A stretch of 64,000 nucleotides of DNA, taken from positions 24,678,226-24,742,225 of the forward strand of contig NC_063052.1 of the NCBI RefSeq assembly GCF_018812025.1. Direction: 5' to 3'. A model generated the notes under the pieces. The model saw nothing but the letters and a program-made list of their open reading frames with translations, searched no databases and was not told the origin of the DNA. Shown in pieces: positions 1 through 11,800 of this stretch. Position 1 is the stretch's first letter, and each line of letters starts with the position of its first letter. Made by a program: the position numbers and the translations under genes. This DNA is from Megalobrama amblycephala (taxonomy: Eukaryota; Chordata; Actinopteri; Cypriniformes; Xenocyprididae).

Positions 1-2186
1 CCATTCCTCCTGAAGTTTCAGTGAGATTGTGTACACCTGCACTTCCCCCCCCCCCCCCCTCACAATTTCTTTGATCCAAATCATAGGAAAATCAGCCACC
101 CAGTCCCTGCCTTAATATGATAAATGCACAGTCCTTAACTGACAGATGTTAAAATTAGTTTTTGATATTTGAGTTCATTGGGAAATGCAGCATTTGAGTG
201 TAAAAGGCGTTTCGAGCCTGTTTTTTTGGGGTACGGAATGGGTGACACGGGGTGGGGTTTAAGGTCTTCGGCTTGAGATGGAAAGAGGATTGTTGACGGA
301 AGTACGCTGTCCCGGGATCCATAGTGGCATTTTATAAATTCTGATGCATTTTATAGATTAATAGATATATATATACTATATATAAAATTATGAAAGAAGG
401 TGGAGCAACACTGCCACTTATGACTGAGGGAAGTGTTGATTGGTGTTGGCCAGGAAACCAAGTTAATATGCATTTTACTGATCTACCTCAGGCTAGAGTA
501 CCTCAGAAAAAAAGAAAATGATATATGAAAAAAATGTTCTGTTTTTTTTTTTATTTTGCTTTGTGGTATTTTGTATACTTTATAAAGCTAATAGTTATTG
601 AACATTTTTTATTTTTTTAAGAAAATGTAAAATTTAGTCTGTAGTTAATGGATGAATCCCGAACTCCGCCTTGCTCCGTTTGCAGCGCGCGCGATGAATA
701 ACTGTATATAAGTTTGCGCACATCTAGTTTGTAAAAGAGCGGAGTTTGGGCTTCTATGTTAGCTACAGATAGGAGAAAGAAAAGAAAAGCGCCTCAGTGT
801 CGCTGAGGAGCCACCACCCTCTGAACACCGTCAAGGTAATGAGAAATAACGCCAACCGTACATACCGCAGCAATGCCGTGCTAATATGCTATTAACTTTC
901 TCGGCGGTAGCATACGTTTCACCCGCATTTCATTACACTTCAGTTAGGGTTGGATGCAAGCAATAGAGGTCAGGGATAATCAAGGTCCTGCTGTAACCTC
1001 TTCGACACCCCCTCATCCTCAGCGCGACTAGTCTATCAAAATAAAAATAACGACCAGCCCGATTGAGGTTGTTTTTTCTTTTCCCGTGCTCATAGTTTTG
1101 GGGTTTTTTGATTTTTTTTTTTTTTTTTTTTTTTTTTTCCTTTTCCAAATAATGTGCTCCGTTCGGTCTTGGGACGGGCTTTTTTGCATCAAACTGGGCT
1201 TTACATGCCGAAGATTTTCAGTGTTTAACGTCAGTCAATGCATGTCGGGGTTGGGAAGTTACACTGTTCTGATGCTTTTGCGTTGATAGCTATAGGTTAC
1301 AATAGTCAAGGGCGCGTCTCTAGGCTAACGAGCAGTACGTAGAGATGGACGCGCGAACGGTTTCATTTATATCTTTCGTTAATCATACAAAGTGAAAAAA
1401 GCAAAAAAATATATAAAATGAACATTAGCAAAGAAAAAACGTTTAGTAAATAAATGAGAAACCAATATTCCTTTGTTTTGCAGAATGTAAATATGATTTG
1501 ATTGTGGTAAAAGAGTGCATCCAAGCTTCCACACTAGTAAGACCATTGTCTACCTCAGCTGAGGAAAGGGTGGGTGGCGGGAATCCTTCCATCTCACCCC
1601 GGACCTCCAGCGCGCGCAGCGATACCTCAAGTCCCTCGCGAACACTTCCGCACTGGGTATGCGCGTGGCGCCGAGCGCTGACCAGAGGGGCACAAGTGAT
1701 CGTTTTTTTTTTTTCTTTCCACACTTCTCTTATACCGTTTTTGATCTACCTCTTATTAGAAAAGTATTTAAATTAGAGGCATATTGCTATTTGTTAGAAT
1801 CTATAGGGTCATGTCCCATCTGCCCCTTTCCTCACAGAAAAAAAAATATCATTTAAAAAAAAATCATGTATGGCTAGACTTTAAAAGATGAGTGAGAAAA
1901 TGATTTCATTTTTGCCTGCAATTTATTCTCTGCTAACTGATTTGAAACCTCACCTTACTGCTTTTTTCCCTTTTCTTTCCGCTTCTTGGTTTGGTGGTGT
2001 GGCTTCCTTGTATTGGGCTTTATTTCTTGCATAGGTATTGTATTAAAGGTCAAAGTGTTTAATTTGGAAACTGATTAATGATGGTTATAGAAAAGTTTTT
2101 CAAGGGCCTGCTTCATTTGTTGCTTATGAAATATGAACAATGGAGTCTTTATTTTTTACCTTTTTCATGTCTTATGGATTCTACAA

Positions 2187-2229
<43 letters not shown>

Positions 2230-3517
2230 ACTGATCTGATCAAATTTCATTTCATGGCTGTGTTGTGTGGTGAATCATGTTTCAGTGGGAATGTGATGTG
2301 GAATTCCGGGATCTGGAATAGTTCCTGGAAAAACGTGGTCCGATTTCAGCATGATAAGCAACATCCCCTCCGACCGTGCTTGTGCGCCCTCACACACCTC
2401 CACTTGTCAAATGCCTCTGATACAAAGAAAATAATTAAAAGTCAAGTTGGCTCCTAGCAACCATTGTTTGTGATTCCTTGGCTGTTCTTTGTGTCCATAT
2501 TTGCTGGATGCTTTAGTGCTTTTTGGTGTATTTAGGAGTGTTGATTTGTGAACTTGGAAGGTTGTTCCCTTCATCCCATTCCAAAAATTTGATTTCAGTT
2601 GAAATACAATGACCCCTATAAAGGTTGAAGGTTTTTTTTTTTTTTTTTTTTTCATTGGTTATCAATGTATAAAAATGGCAGATGTTCATTAGGCTAGCAG
2701 ATAGTGGTTTAGAAAATTTATTTGAATATATACAGCACTTACAGGAATGGTTCATTTCTATAATCATGATTGGCTAATTATATTTTCCAGAAGTGCTGTC
2801 AAATTAATTTAAATACCCAAGCATACATGCATGTATATGATCAATAATACAAATTTCCCAAATTCTTTAATTCAAGCTTTATAAGAAGAGATTGTTAGTA
2901 TTTCCTATCAAATAACTGCCTAACTACCATCAACTGAAAGACCTTGGTCTTTCTCCAAAAAAAGTGCACCAAATTCAGTCCCCAAACAATCAAAATTAAT
3001 CTCTTAAATATATTCAAAACATTACAAAACCTTTCTCACTCAACTTTCTCATCCTGTCTGCACATTAAGGAACATTCAGTATGAACATGTCAAATCAAAT
3101 GCCACAAAGCGTCACTCAAATAACTAAAAGCGGTAATTTTCAGCTTTAAGTCCCTGGTTCATATTTTAGTGATAACCAAATTTTGATTATTTGTGCATTG
3201 GACACATTTTCTATGATAGGTCCGTTAGTAGTAGTTTTAGTCATTTTAGATGATTACTTTAGATTTGTAAAACCTTGTAGATCTGGCATATCTGAGCTTA
3301 TTCACCAGATCTTCCATTAAAAATCTTTAAAGCTTGCTTGTGCTATAACTCAAATGCCTTGATTACTTATTCTGGCTAAACTGAATAAGATTCCAGAGTA
3401 ATCTAATATTGCTTGAAAACACATGTCCACGAGATAACTTTTGTTATTCTTATAGATTACAGCTAAAGTGATTTATCGAATAAATAGCAACTGCAAAAAC
3501 TGGATGCTCGGATCAGT
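1..3517. other. Left flank: no recognised exon, CpG-rich blocks, homopolymers
   Basis: Holds a C15 run (45-59), T27 (1112-1138), T38 (2191-2228) and CpG-rich blocks (660-1060, 1570-1700). The let-7 seed complement CTACCTCA occurs at 483-490 and 1550-1557, and CTACCTCT at 1746-1753. By human gene order (GPNMB, MALSU1, IGF2BP3), a plus-strand 3' UTR of igf2bp3 could lie here, but no coding sequence confirms it. Confidence 0.3.
705..835 (+). promoter_or_regulatory. Possible TATA promoter with short first exon
   Basis: TATATAAG at 705-712 sits below a CpG-rich block (GCAGCGCGCGCGATG) and about 125 bp above a donor-like CAAG|GTAATG (835/836). No downstream exon was found, so this is a pattern only. 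Confidence 0.22.
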
Positions 3518-3839
3518 CTATAGTGGTCTTTCTGTCAATAAACGACTTCTCTCTTCGTCGGCAGAGAACAGAGCTGCTCTTAGTCTGCTTAAACTCCAAC
3601 TACCATCATTTCTCTCAGCATCATCCAGCATAGAGCGTCTCACTGGGCGATACACCTTATATCGCCTAAAAGGAATAGAAAGAAAAAAAGAGATTAAGAT
3701 GCATATTGTTGTTTTTAAAATATCAGTTTGGTTCGTGTTACTCACTTGTAAACCATGATGGCAATGAACGCAAAGATGGAAATAAGCACAGCGCTGGAAG
3801 ACAGAACCACCTCAGCAACATGGGAGGATTTAGGAGAGT
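3518..3839 (-). CDS. gpnmb: gpnmb coding exons 11-12: membrane segment and sorting tail
   Basis: Exon 3839-3746 encodes a hydrophobic segment of about 20 residues (SSSAVLISIFAFIAIMVYK region), and exon 3665-3518 encodes a 49-residue basic/acidic cytosolic tail. The tail ends EERSRLLTERPL, which contains an acidic dileucine signal (ERSRLL). In this family such a signal directs delivery to melanosomes and lysosomes. The intron between the two exons is only 80 nt. The stop codon is at 3520-3518. A possible minus-strand AATAAA lies near 2722-2717, so the 3' UTR may be about 800 nt; this is uncertain. Confidence 0.92.
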
Positions 3840-6800
3840 CTAAGAGGAAAATATGTAAATATTCATCAACCAATTATAATTAAACAATGTTTATAATTAA
3901 TATTCATAATATAAATATTTATAAGTCTGTACATTTATACATTTCTAAATCTTTATAAATGTTTGATTAAAAGTTAGACACTATCAGTGTTTCCAATTGA
4001 GACTTTTATAGAAATAAAAATGGTGAATAGCAACAAATCCAGTGATTTTTATTTTTTTTAATTTTTTTTGGACTGCTAGCTAACATTTATCGTTTTGGCC
4101 GTTCATTTACACGATAATGGCGTTTTGGAGGGCTGAAAATGCAAACTTTTGAAAACGGGTTTTAAAGTGCAAGTTTTTTTAAAACCATACCGTTATCGTA
4201 CAAAAACGCGAATTTGAAAACTACAAAACTACAAAAATGCGAATTTGAAAATGGTGATGTAATGTGCATGCGTATTAAGTCTATAGGTACTTTGTAAAGA
4301 AAAACTATGTAACATCGCAAACTACTGGCCTGGTATGAATAATACAGCGTTTTTAGTCGTTTTCACGGATTCGTGTGAAAAGGGATTATTTTGACATTGT
4401 CTGTACACGAAAAATGCAAAGGAAAAACTTTTCAATTTTTGTGTCATGTAAATGTACACTTAGTAACTATATCATTCTCGTTCCACTCTTTGACAGAAAG
4501 TATGTAGATGAGAACAGCTTTATTGAAATAAAGCAAATAAAATATAAATATTAGATAAAACATTTAAATGAAAATTAGAAATGTTGTCTTGGCAACAAAC
4601 GGTCATAAGTTTAAATACTATAATTTCCAAAACTAAAATTGAAGTAAAAAATAGTAAAAACGACAAAAGAAAATTATAAGAAAAAAGCTAATTCAAAATA
4701 TTAAATACTATAATATTATTTAAATAATACTAAAATAACTTTTTAACTATATATTAGAAAAATTATAAGAATAAATTGAAAAGAATACAGTCAAAATGTC
4801 AATAAAATGACTACAGTTCTCAGAACTTACTCTTGTCAAGGCTGTTGCCAATCGTGACTGAGGTGGTGGTGGCAAGAGCCAAGCCTCCAGGCACACCCAG
4901 CGTGATGTTGACACAGTAAGTGCCCGGCGTTTGGAAAATGCGCGTCAAACTGATCTTGCAACCCTCGCTGTAAGGGGCCACATCCTCACACACAATATTC
5001 TTGACCTCCTGACAGGCGGAGTTGGCCACTATGGTGCAGGCCACTGAGGGAACACTGAGAAAAGGAGGGATGATGCTCAATTTTATTGGGTGTGATCCAG
5101 ATGTCATCTGTGTTGTATACATCTGTGTTGACTGAATGATTTTGACATGTATGACGGTGATGTGCTATGAAATGTCTCAGCTGCAGGGCTTCAAATGCTC
5201 ACTGCAGATCAGAATCTACATCTAAAAATGCTCTTCACTTTCTGGCTTTTCATGATGTGAAGCACTTGATCTTCTCTCTTTGCATTTAAAAAAATATATA
5301 TTTGCATTTGTGTGAATCTTACCTGCCTGAGCATGTCACCATGAAGTTTACAGATGTGTTGGAAACTCTGTCAGCTGACACCTTTAAAATCTGATTATCT
5401 GGCAGATTCTGAAAACCTGGAGGAGGTTCTGTAAAAAACACACATAAAAATATTCTTTAGAAAAAAAATGTAAAAAAATTTTAGCATCATTGATGTTCAG
5501 GTGCTAATATATTTTTATATTATTTTGAATTAGATTAGATTTTTTTTATATTTTCTGTTTATTTTAAGTTTATTTGAAATCAACCAAAAACCAACACGCC
5601 CCTCCCTTCATTGCTCCGCCCCCAAAATGCACAAACATGTAATGCAAGAGTGGATGTCTCTTTGTCACAACATAAGTGAAGTAAAATAATGCTCTGAGAA
5701 ACAAAGCAAAGATGACAAACGACAAGGAAGAACAATAAAGTGAACATACAATACACAAAAATATATATTAGCAAGAGTTTGTTTTCTCCAGACAAACAAT
5801 GACATTCCAAACTGTCCTGTTACTATAGCTAACATTACAAGAACAGCACATCTTGGTTCTGTGAAACATTGTAAAACCAATATTTCTTGGGTATGGGGCA
5901 GAAATTATGTATAACCTCATTGTCCATTTTCGGGCCTTCCCACTTAAGTCTATCTTAGGTCTTTTCTAATATTAACACGGGTCCTAAAGTTCTTATCTGA
6001 TCATAACCCTTCTTTTTCCAGTGATATTCCTTTGACATATTCTCTTTTGTAATGTCTCTCAGCCATCTCTCTTTCTTCAAATCTCCCTCTTGCTCACTCT
6101 CTCCTCCCCCATCATGAGTGGACACGCCCCCTACTGCTGATTGGCTACAAGTTTGTTGTGGTGCTTGATGTGGTCCACTTTCAACAGCGTTTTACAGAAA
6201 TCACTTACTGCACCTTTAAATGAAAATGAGAAAAGTTGCCTTGGATACTAGATGAAAATAAGTTTTTTTTATATACATTTAATTTTATTTCAGTTATTAT
6301 TTATTTTATTATAAGCAATGTTTTTTAATGGTTTTAGTTTAGGTTAACGATAACTCTGATACAAAGCAAAAAAACAAAACAAAACAACCCTTTACGAGTT
6401 ACGTGTTTGTTGTAAATTCTTGCTGTGGTCTGGCAATCTTCTTACCAACGATGATGATCTCGCCTTCAAATGAGCCATACATGTGGCGGAAACAGTCTGA
6501 CTCCTTGAAGTGTGTGTGTTTGATCATTGGCGGTGAGGTGGGCTGCTTATAGGTCGAACTGGCCTCAGGTACAGCAGTTGCCGTAATAGATGTCACCTCT
6601 GAATTGGTTTGGAATGGTTCAGTTGTTGGGACAGCACTTGTCGGAACTCGAGGGGTGGTAGTTGGTGAAGGATTGGTGATGATAGGAGCTAGACAAAAGT
6701 TAAGAAGTGTAACAAATATTCAATGCATTGTAGAAATATCCTTTATGTGTTGTTTGTAATCACTGAAATGTCATTTTATTAGAGTTTTTTGTTGCTTTAA

Positions 6801-7451
6801 ATACAACTTGTCTCACCCTTGGTGGTCTCCATTTTGCTAGTGAATGCATGAGTGCCAGGAGGTAGTGTAGGCATTGCTGAAACACATGAAAACATCTTAC
6901 AGAATGACTGTATACTGGCTGGCCTTTAACATGACAGCAGTTCTAAGCATAAGTGTGCTTTGCTTTATGAGATAAATGGACACATTTTGTTCTGATTTTA
7001 ATGGATAGTAATGAATATTATATGTCTAGCGTAGATAAGAGGATGTCTGTTGTCTAGGCGCATAAAGTGCCTGTTTTGATGAGATTACCTGTGGTATGAG
7101 CCTGTGTAAAGTGCATTGGTGTTGGAGTCGGTGGTGGGCAGGGTACACGGAATGATGCCTCCACTAGGAGCTTGACTGTAACATTTCCAAGCGTGTTGTA
7201 CGCATGGGTTGCTACATTGCTGTGGGTGACCAACTGGTTCCCATCCCGAAAGTCCCAAATGAAGTCCACTGCATCAGCTGTCTTCAGATAGTTACTTGGG
7301 TCGTGGATCTGGACGTTGAAAATCACATCAGAACCTCTGACAAAGACGTTTTTGTCAGTTATGCTGGCTGCTGCTTTCTGGGAAATGTTCACAGAGAGTG
7401 GAATCTTATCTGGATGAAAGAAAAAGCTTGGTTAAAAAAATCTATATTGAT

Positions 7452-7495
<44 letters not shown>

Positions 7496-8799
7496 TATGT
7501 GCCATTCTACAGAATTGGTTCAAAGTCAGAGTTGGAAACGTCTTGAAAAAAATGTCTCTTTCCACAAATTTTGTATGTATGCATGCACATTGTATAATAT
7601 CTAATTCTAGTAATTGTGCAGTTAATTCTCATATTGTATTTTAAGAAATGTTTTAAATATTTTTCCTCTCCCCAAATTTGTCACTATCGAAACACAATAA
7701 TAAAGAATTTAATAAGAAGGGTTATATTGACCTATTAAGATTTTGTTACCTTGTAAATATATTTTTGGTATTTTTTTAAAAAAGTTGTCACAGGTCAATC
7801 AATAACAATTAAAGTTTTTCAAGTGTAATTTATGAGATTTGTTTGTATTTTGAATCCAATCTTTCTTTGTAAAAGGCATAAAGTTTATACTGACTTCAAA
7901 GTTAAGGATTCATTAGTTTGACTATACATTGAACCAAACACTATAACAACATCTTAGTTGATAATTCAATATACATTATTTTTGACAAACCATCCCATGT
8001 TTCGGTAGTGACTGCACATTTTCGGTAGTGACAGTAATGTGTTGGTAGCCACCACAACGCATTATAGACTTTTAACTCACATACCAAAACAGTACTAAAA
8101 CATATTAAAATGGTAATGATTTACATAACTGTACTCATTTTTTTTTTTTATTTCCCCCAAATAAATGATTATGTGTTCCCTTTTGTCACTACCAAAACAA
8201 TGATGACTTGTTTCGGTCATGACTGTTCCGGTAGTGACAATTTTAGATACTTTTAAACTAGCTCAAAGATGCTAATCGACACATGGTTAACTAGCACTGG
8301 TCTGAACAGTTGTACACAGAAAAAAAAACTAAATTTTATCGAATAACGGCCAAAAAACTATGATGTCACAAACGAAACTTCACCACATATTTCGGTAGTG
8401 ACAATTTTGATACATTTGAGCTTAGCTCAAAGATGCTAATCAGTACATGGTTACCTAGCACAGTTCTGAACAGTTGTACACACATAAAAACAAAATTTTA
8501 TGGAATAACACCCAAAAAAGTTTGCATAATTGCAGAAAAAAAAGGCATTTGGTAGTGACGTTCCTTCAAGTTGCATACCAATTTTCATTTAACTCAAAAT
8601 GATGGTACCTATCTACTATGAAAGAGAGGCTATGAGAGGGAAGGACACAGGAATATTTCCTGATCACAAATGTAGGATTGTGGCTAAAATCAGTCTCAGC
8701 CAATGGACTAAAACGTACACCATTTTGGTAGTGACATGAAAATGCAGGACACATTTTTTTTTTTTTACATAAAGTTTCATGATTTAAAAATAAAAATAA

Positions 8800-8874
<75 letters not shown>

Positions 8875-11800
8875 TAAACAACAATGGAAAAAATTGCAAA
8901 AATTATTTCAGTATCTTTTTCACAATTTGAAATGTATGGGTTAGGGTTCGGGACAGCCACCTCCCAATTGAAAGTACCCAATAAATGATGATTTTTTTTA
9001 TATATTAAGCTTACTGATTTTAAATATTATTGTGTGATTCAATAGATAATAGAAGGATCTTAGTAAACATCTAAAATTTTAATACTTAAATGTTTGTTAA
9101 ATGTGATTTTTGGTTGTGGGACAGCAGTTTGCACAAATTCTGTAGAATGGCCTGTACATAAATATGATTAAAACAGGAAGAAAGTAACTGGCAGACCTGT
9201 TACGAAGAACACAGTACTGTCCGTAGAGAGTGGGCTGTACTTCCTGCGCTCACGTTTACGATAAATCATCACTTCCATCACACCAGCTCCAAATGTCATG
9301 TTAGTGGTGTTCAGGGTCAGATGGGAGGAGGAGCCATCACATGTCTCAAAATACTGGCCTGTGAGGGAAAAAGCACAAGATGATAGTGCATTAGTGTGGT
9401 TACACTGAGTTATTAAAGGTGCCCTAGAATCAAAAATTGAATTTACCTTGGCATAGTTGAATAACAAGAGTTCAGTACATGGAAAAGACATACATTGAGT
9501 TTCAAACTCCATTGCTTCCTCCTTCTTATGTAAATCTCATTTGTTTAAAAGACCTCCGAAAAACAGTCAAATCTCAACATAACATCAACTGTTACGTAAC
9601 AGTCGGGATCATTAATATGTACGCCCCCAATATTTGCATATGCCAGCCCATGTTCAAGGCATTAGAAGGGCAGCCAGTATTAACGTCTGGATCTGTGCAC
9701 AGCTGAATCATCAGACTAGGTAAGCAAGCAAGAACAATAGTGAAAAATGGCAGATGGAGCGATAATAACTGTCATGATCCATGATTACATGATATTTTTC
9801 AGTGATATTTGTGAATTGTCTTTCTAAATGTTTCGTTAGCATGTTGCTAATGTACTGTTAAATGTGGTTAAAGTTACCATCATTTCTTACTGTATTCACG
9901 GAGACGAGAGCCGTCGCTATTTTCATTTTTAAACACTTGCAGTCTGTATAATTCATAAACACAACTTCATTCTTTATAAATCTCTCCAACAGTGTGTAAT
10001 GTTAGCTTTAGCCATGGAGCACTATCAAACTCATTCAGAATCAAATGTAAACATCCAAATAAATACTATACTCACATGATCCGACGCATGCATGCAGTAT
10101 ACATGACGAACATCTTGTAAAGATCCATTTGAGGGTTATATTAGCTGTGTGAACTTTGTAAATGCACTGTATAATAGTGCAGGGAGCGTGCGATTTAAAG
10201 GGGCCGCAGCCTGAATCGGTGCATAGTTAAAGGTCCCGTTTTTTGTGGTTTTTTGAAGCTTTGATTGTGTTTATAGTGTGCAATATAACGTGTTCATGTT
10301 TCGCGTGTAAAAAAACACAGTATTTTTCACATAATTTACTTATCTGTATACCGCTGTTTCCACTGTCATAAAAACGGGCTGATGACTTCCTTGTTCTATG
10401 AAGTCCCTCCTTCAGAAATACGTAACGAGTTCTGATTGTGCCAGCGGTTCCTGTGTTGTGATTCGACAGCAGCTTCTGCTCCATCTTTCAAGAATAATCT
10501 TTGTGCGAATCCGGCATTAAACTTATTGAGATTGAGGAAGCTGTCCTCAGCAAAATGTGCTGCACATAGTTTTACATGTGGATTATAATTTTCGGGAACC
10601 GAGTTAAACATAAATTGTAACCATTGATCTCTAAGTACAGCATCCCTGGGAAGGCCAAACAAAGGTGATTGGACTGCGGGATGAAAATAACAGCGTTTGG
10701 ACGACATGGCGACAAACACACTCTACAAACGCAACTCTTGCTCTTCTCCGTGGGAGCGCAACAAGACCACGCCCCCTTTTTTGTGTATTCCTGTGGGCGG
10801 AGGTTAGTCAAAAAACTGTTTTAGTGACGTCATTAAAGAAGGAAGTAGAGGGATGTAGTCCAAACTGGCCGTTCGATGTAGGCGACTTCTGTTAAAGGGT
10901 CATGAAACCCTAAACCAAACTTTCTGAGATTTTAACAGAGGTATGTGTGTTGAACACCATTGAAGACAATGTTAGCATCTGTTAGATTTAATAGTAGGGG
11001 GGAAATGGTTAAATTTTAGTTTTAGTACGCTATTTTCGTCTTCCGGGTTTAAAATCTTCATCCTGTCCACGTCACAGGCTGTGACGTGGCAGAGCACGAT
11101 AGTGCTTTGATGACTCATCGGTGTTTCATAATTATTAACGAGACTGAGTTTTTTATCCAATGAGACTGTAATTACACATGTACATTAATATGTTTTAAAT
11201 AGAATTACGATTACTGTAGGATATATGTAGCAGGGCATTCAGTAACTCTTGAAAAGACAAAAATAAAGTGTCAGTGTATTTCATTAGATTTTAACTTTTC
11301 CAGTTTTTTAAAAAATTGTAGTATTTCCTCACGTTTTACCACTGATTTTTAGTGACAGTCGATATGCATGGGCTACTGGCGATGAGAGTTTCCCCCCTCC
11401 CCTCTCCTCTCACAGCCACCACGCCCATTTAAGTTGCATTTTTCAAAAAGATTGTGAGCTAGACTTGAGCTGAAAGAGGGGGGTTTCATGACCCTTTAAA
11501 TAAAATATCTCGCTTGGCATTGAACTTTGAGCTTTAAAATTTTACAGATTTTATTTATACTCTAACAACAACATTACACACTAACTAAAGTTTGAAACAT
11601 GGGATCACATAAAACGGGACCTTTAATGATGCCCCAAAATAGGCAGTTAAAAAAATGAATTAAAAAAAAAATGTGGGGTATTTTGAGCTGAAACTTCACA
11701 GACACATCCAGGGGACACCTTAGACTTATATTACATCTTGTAAAAACTGATTCTAGGGCACCTTTAAAGCACTGATATCATTTGGATCAGTGAATGGCTG

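Larger units (their letters stand above)
10227..11626 (-). mobile_element. TTAA-flanked element, family B copy 1, with THAP-like ORF
   Basis: Element 10231-11622 starts AGGTCCCGTTTT and ends with the inverse (AAAACGGGACCT), flanked by TTAA at 10227-10230 and 11623-11626. It sits inside family A copy 1; the copy at 62492 shows the unoccupied target (CATAGTTAATGATGCCCC, near 63,140). It carries a THAP-like ORF on the minus strand and itself contains the family C insertion at 10896. A second, inverted copy is at 47658-48333. TTAA targets with a THAP domain are typical of Kolobok elements. Confidence 0.88.
9413..11767. mobile_element. TTAA-flanked inverted-repeat element, family A copy 1 (host of two nested insertions)
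   Basis: The element runs from 9417 (AGGTGCCCTAGAAT) to 11763 (ATTCTAGGGCACCT in opposite orientation) with TTAA on both sides (9413-9416 and 11764-11767). Three more copies of the same family are at 46518, 51353 and 62492. Without its nested insert it would be about 950 bp, like those copies. No transposase is visible, so it is non-autonomous. The TTAA duplication suggests the piggyBac or Kolobok superfamily. It lies in gpnmb intron 4. Confidence 0.9.

Noticed and set aside
7204..7644. 146-codon plus-strand ORF
   Set aside because: Antisense of gpnmb exon 6 running into an AT microsatellite.
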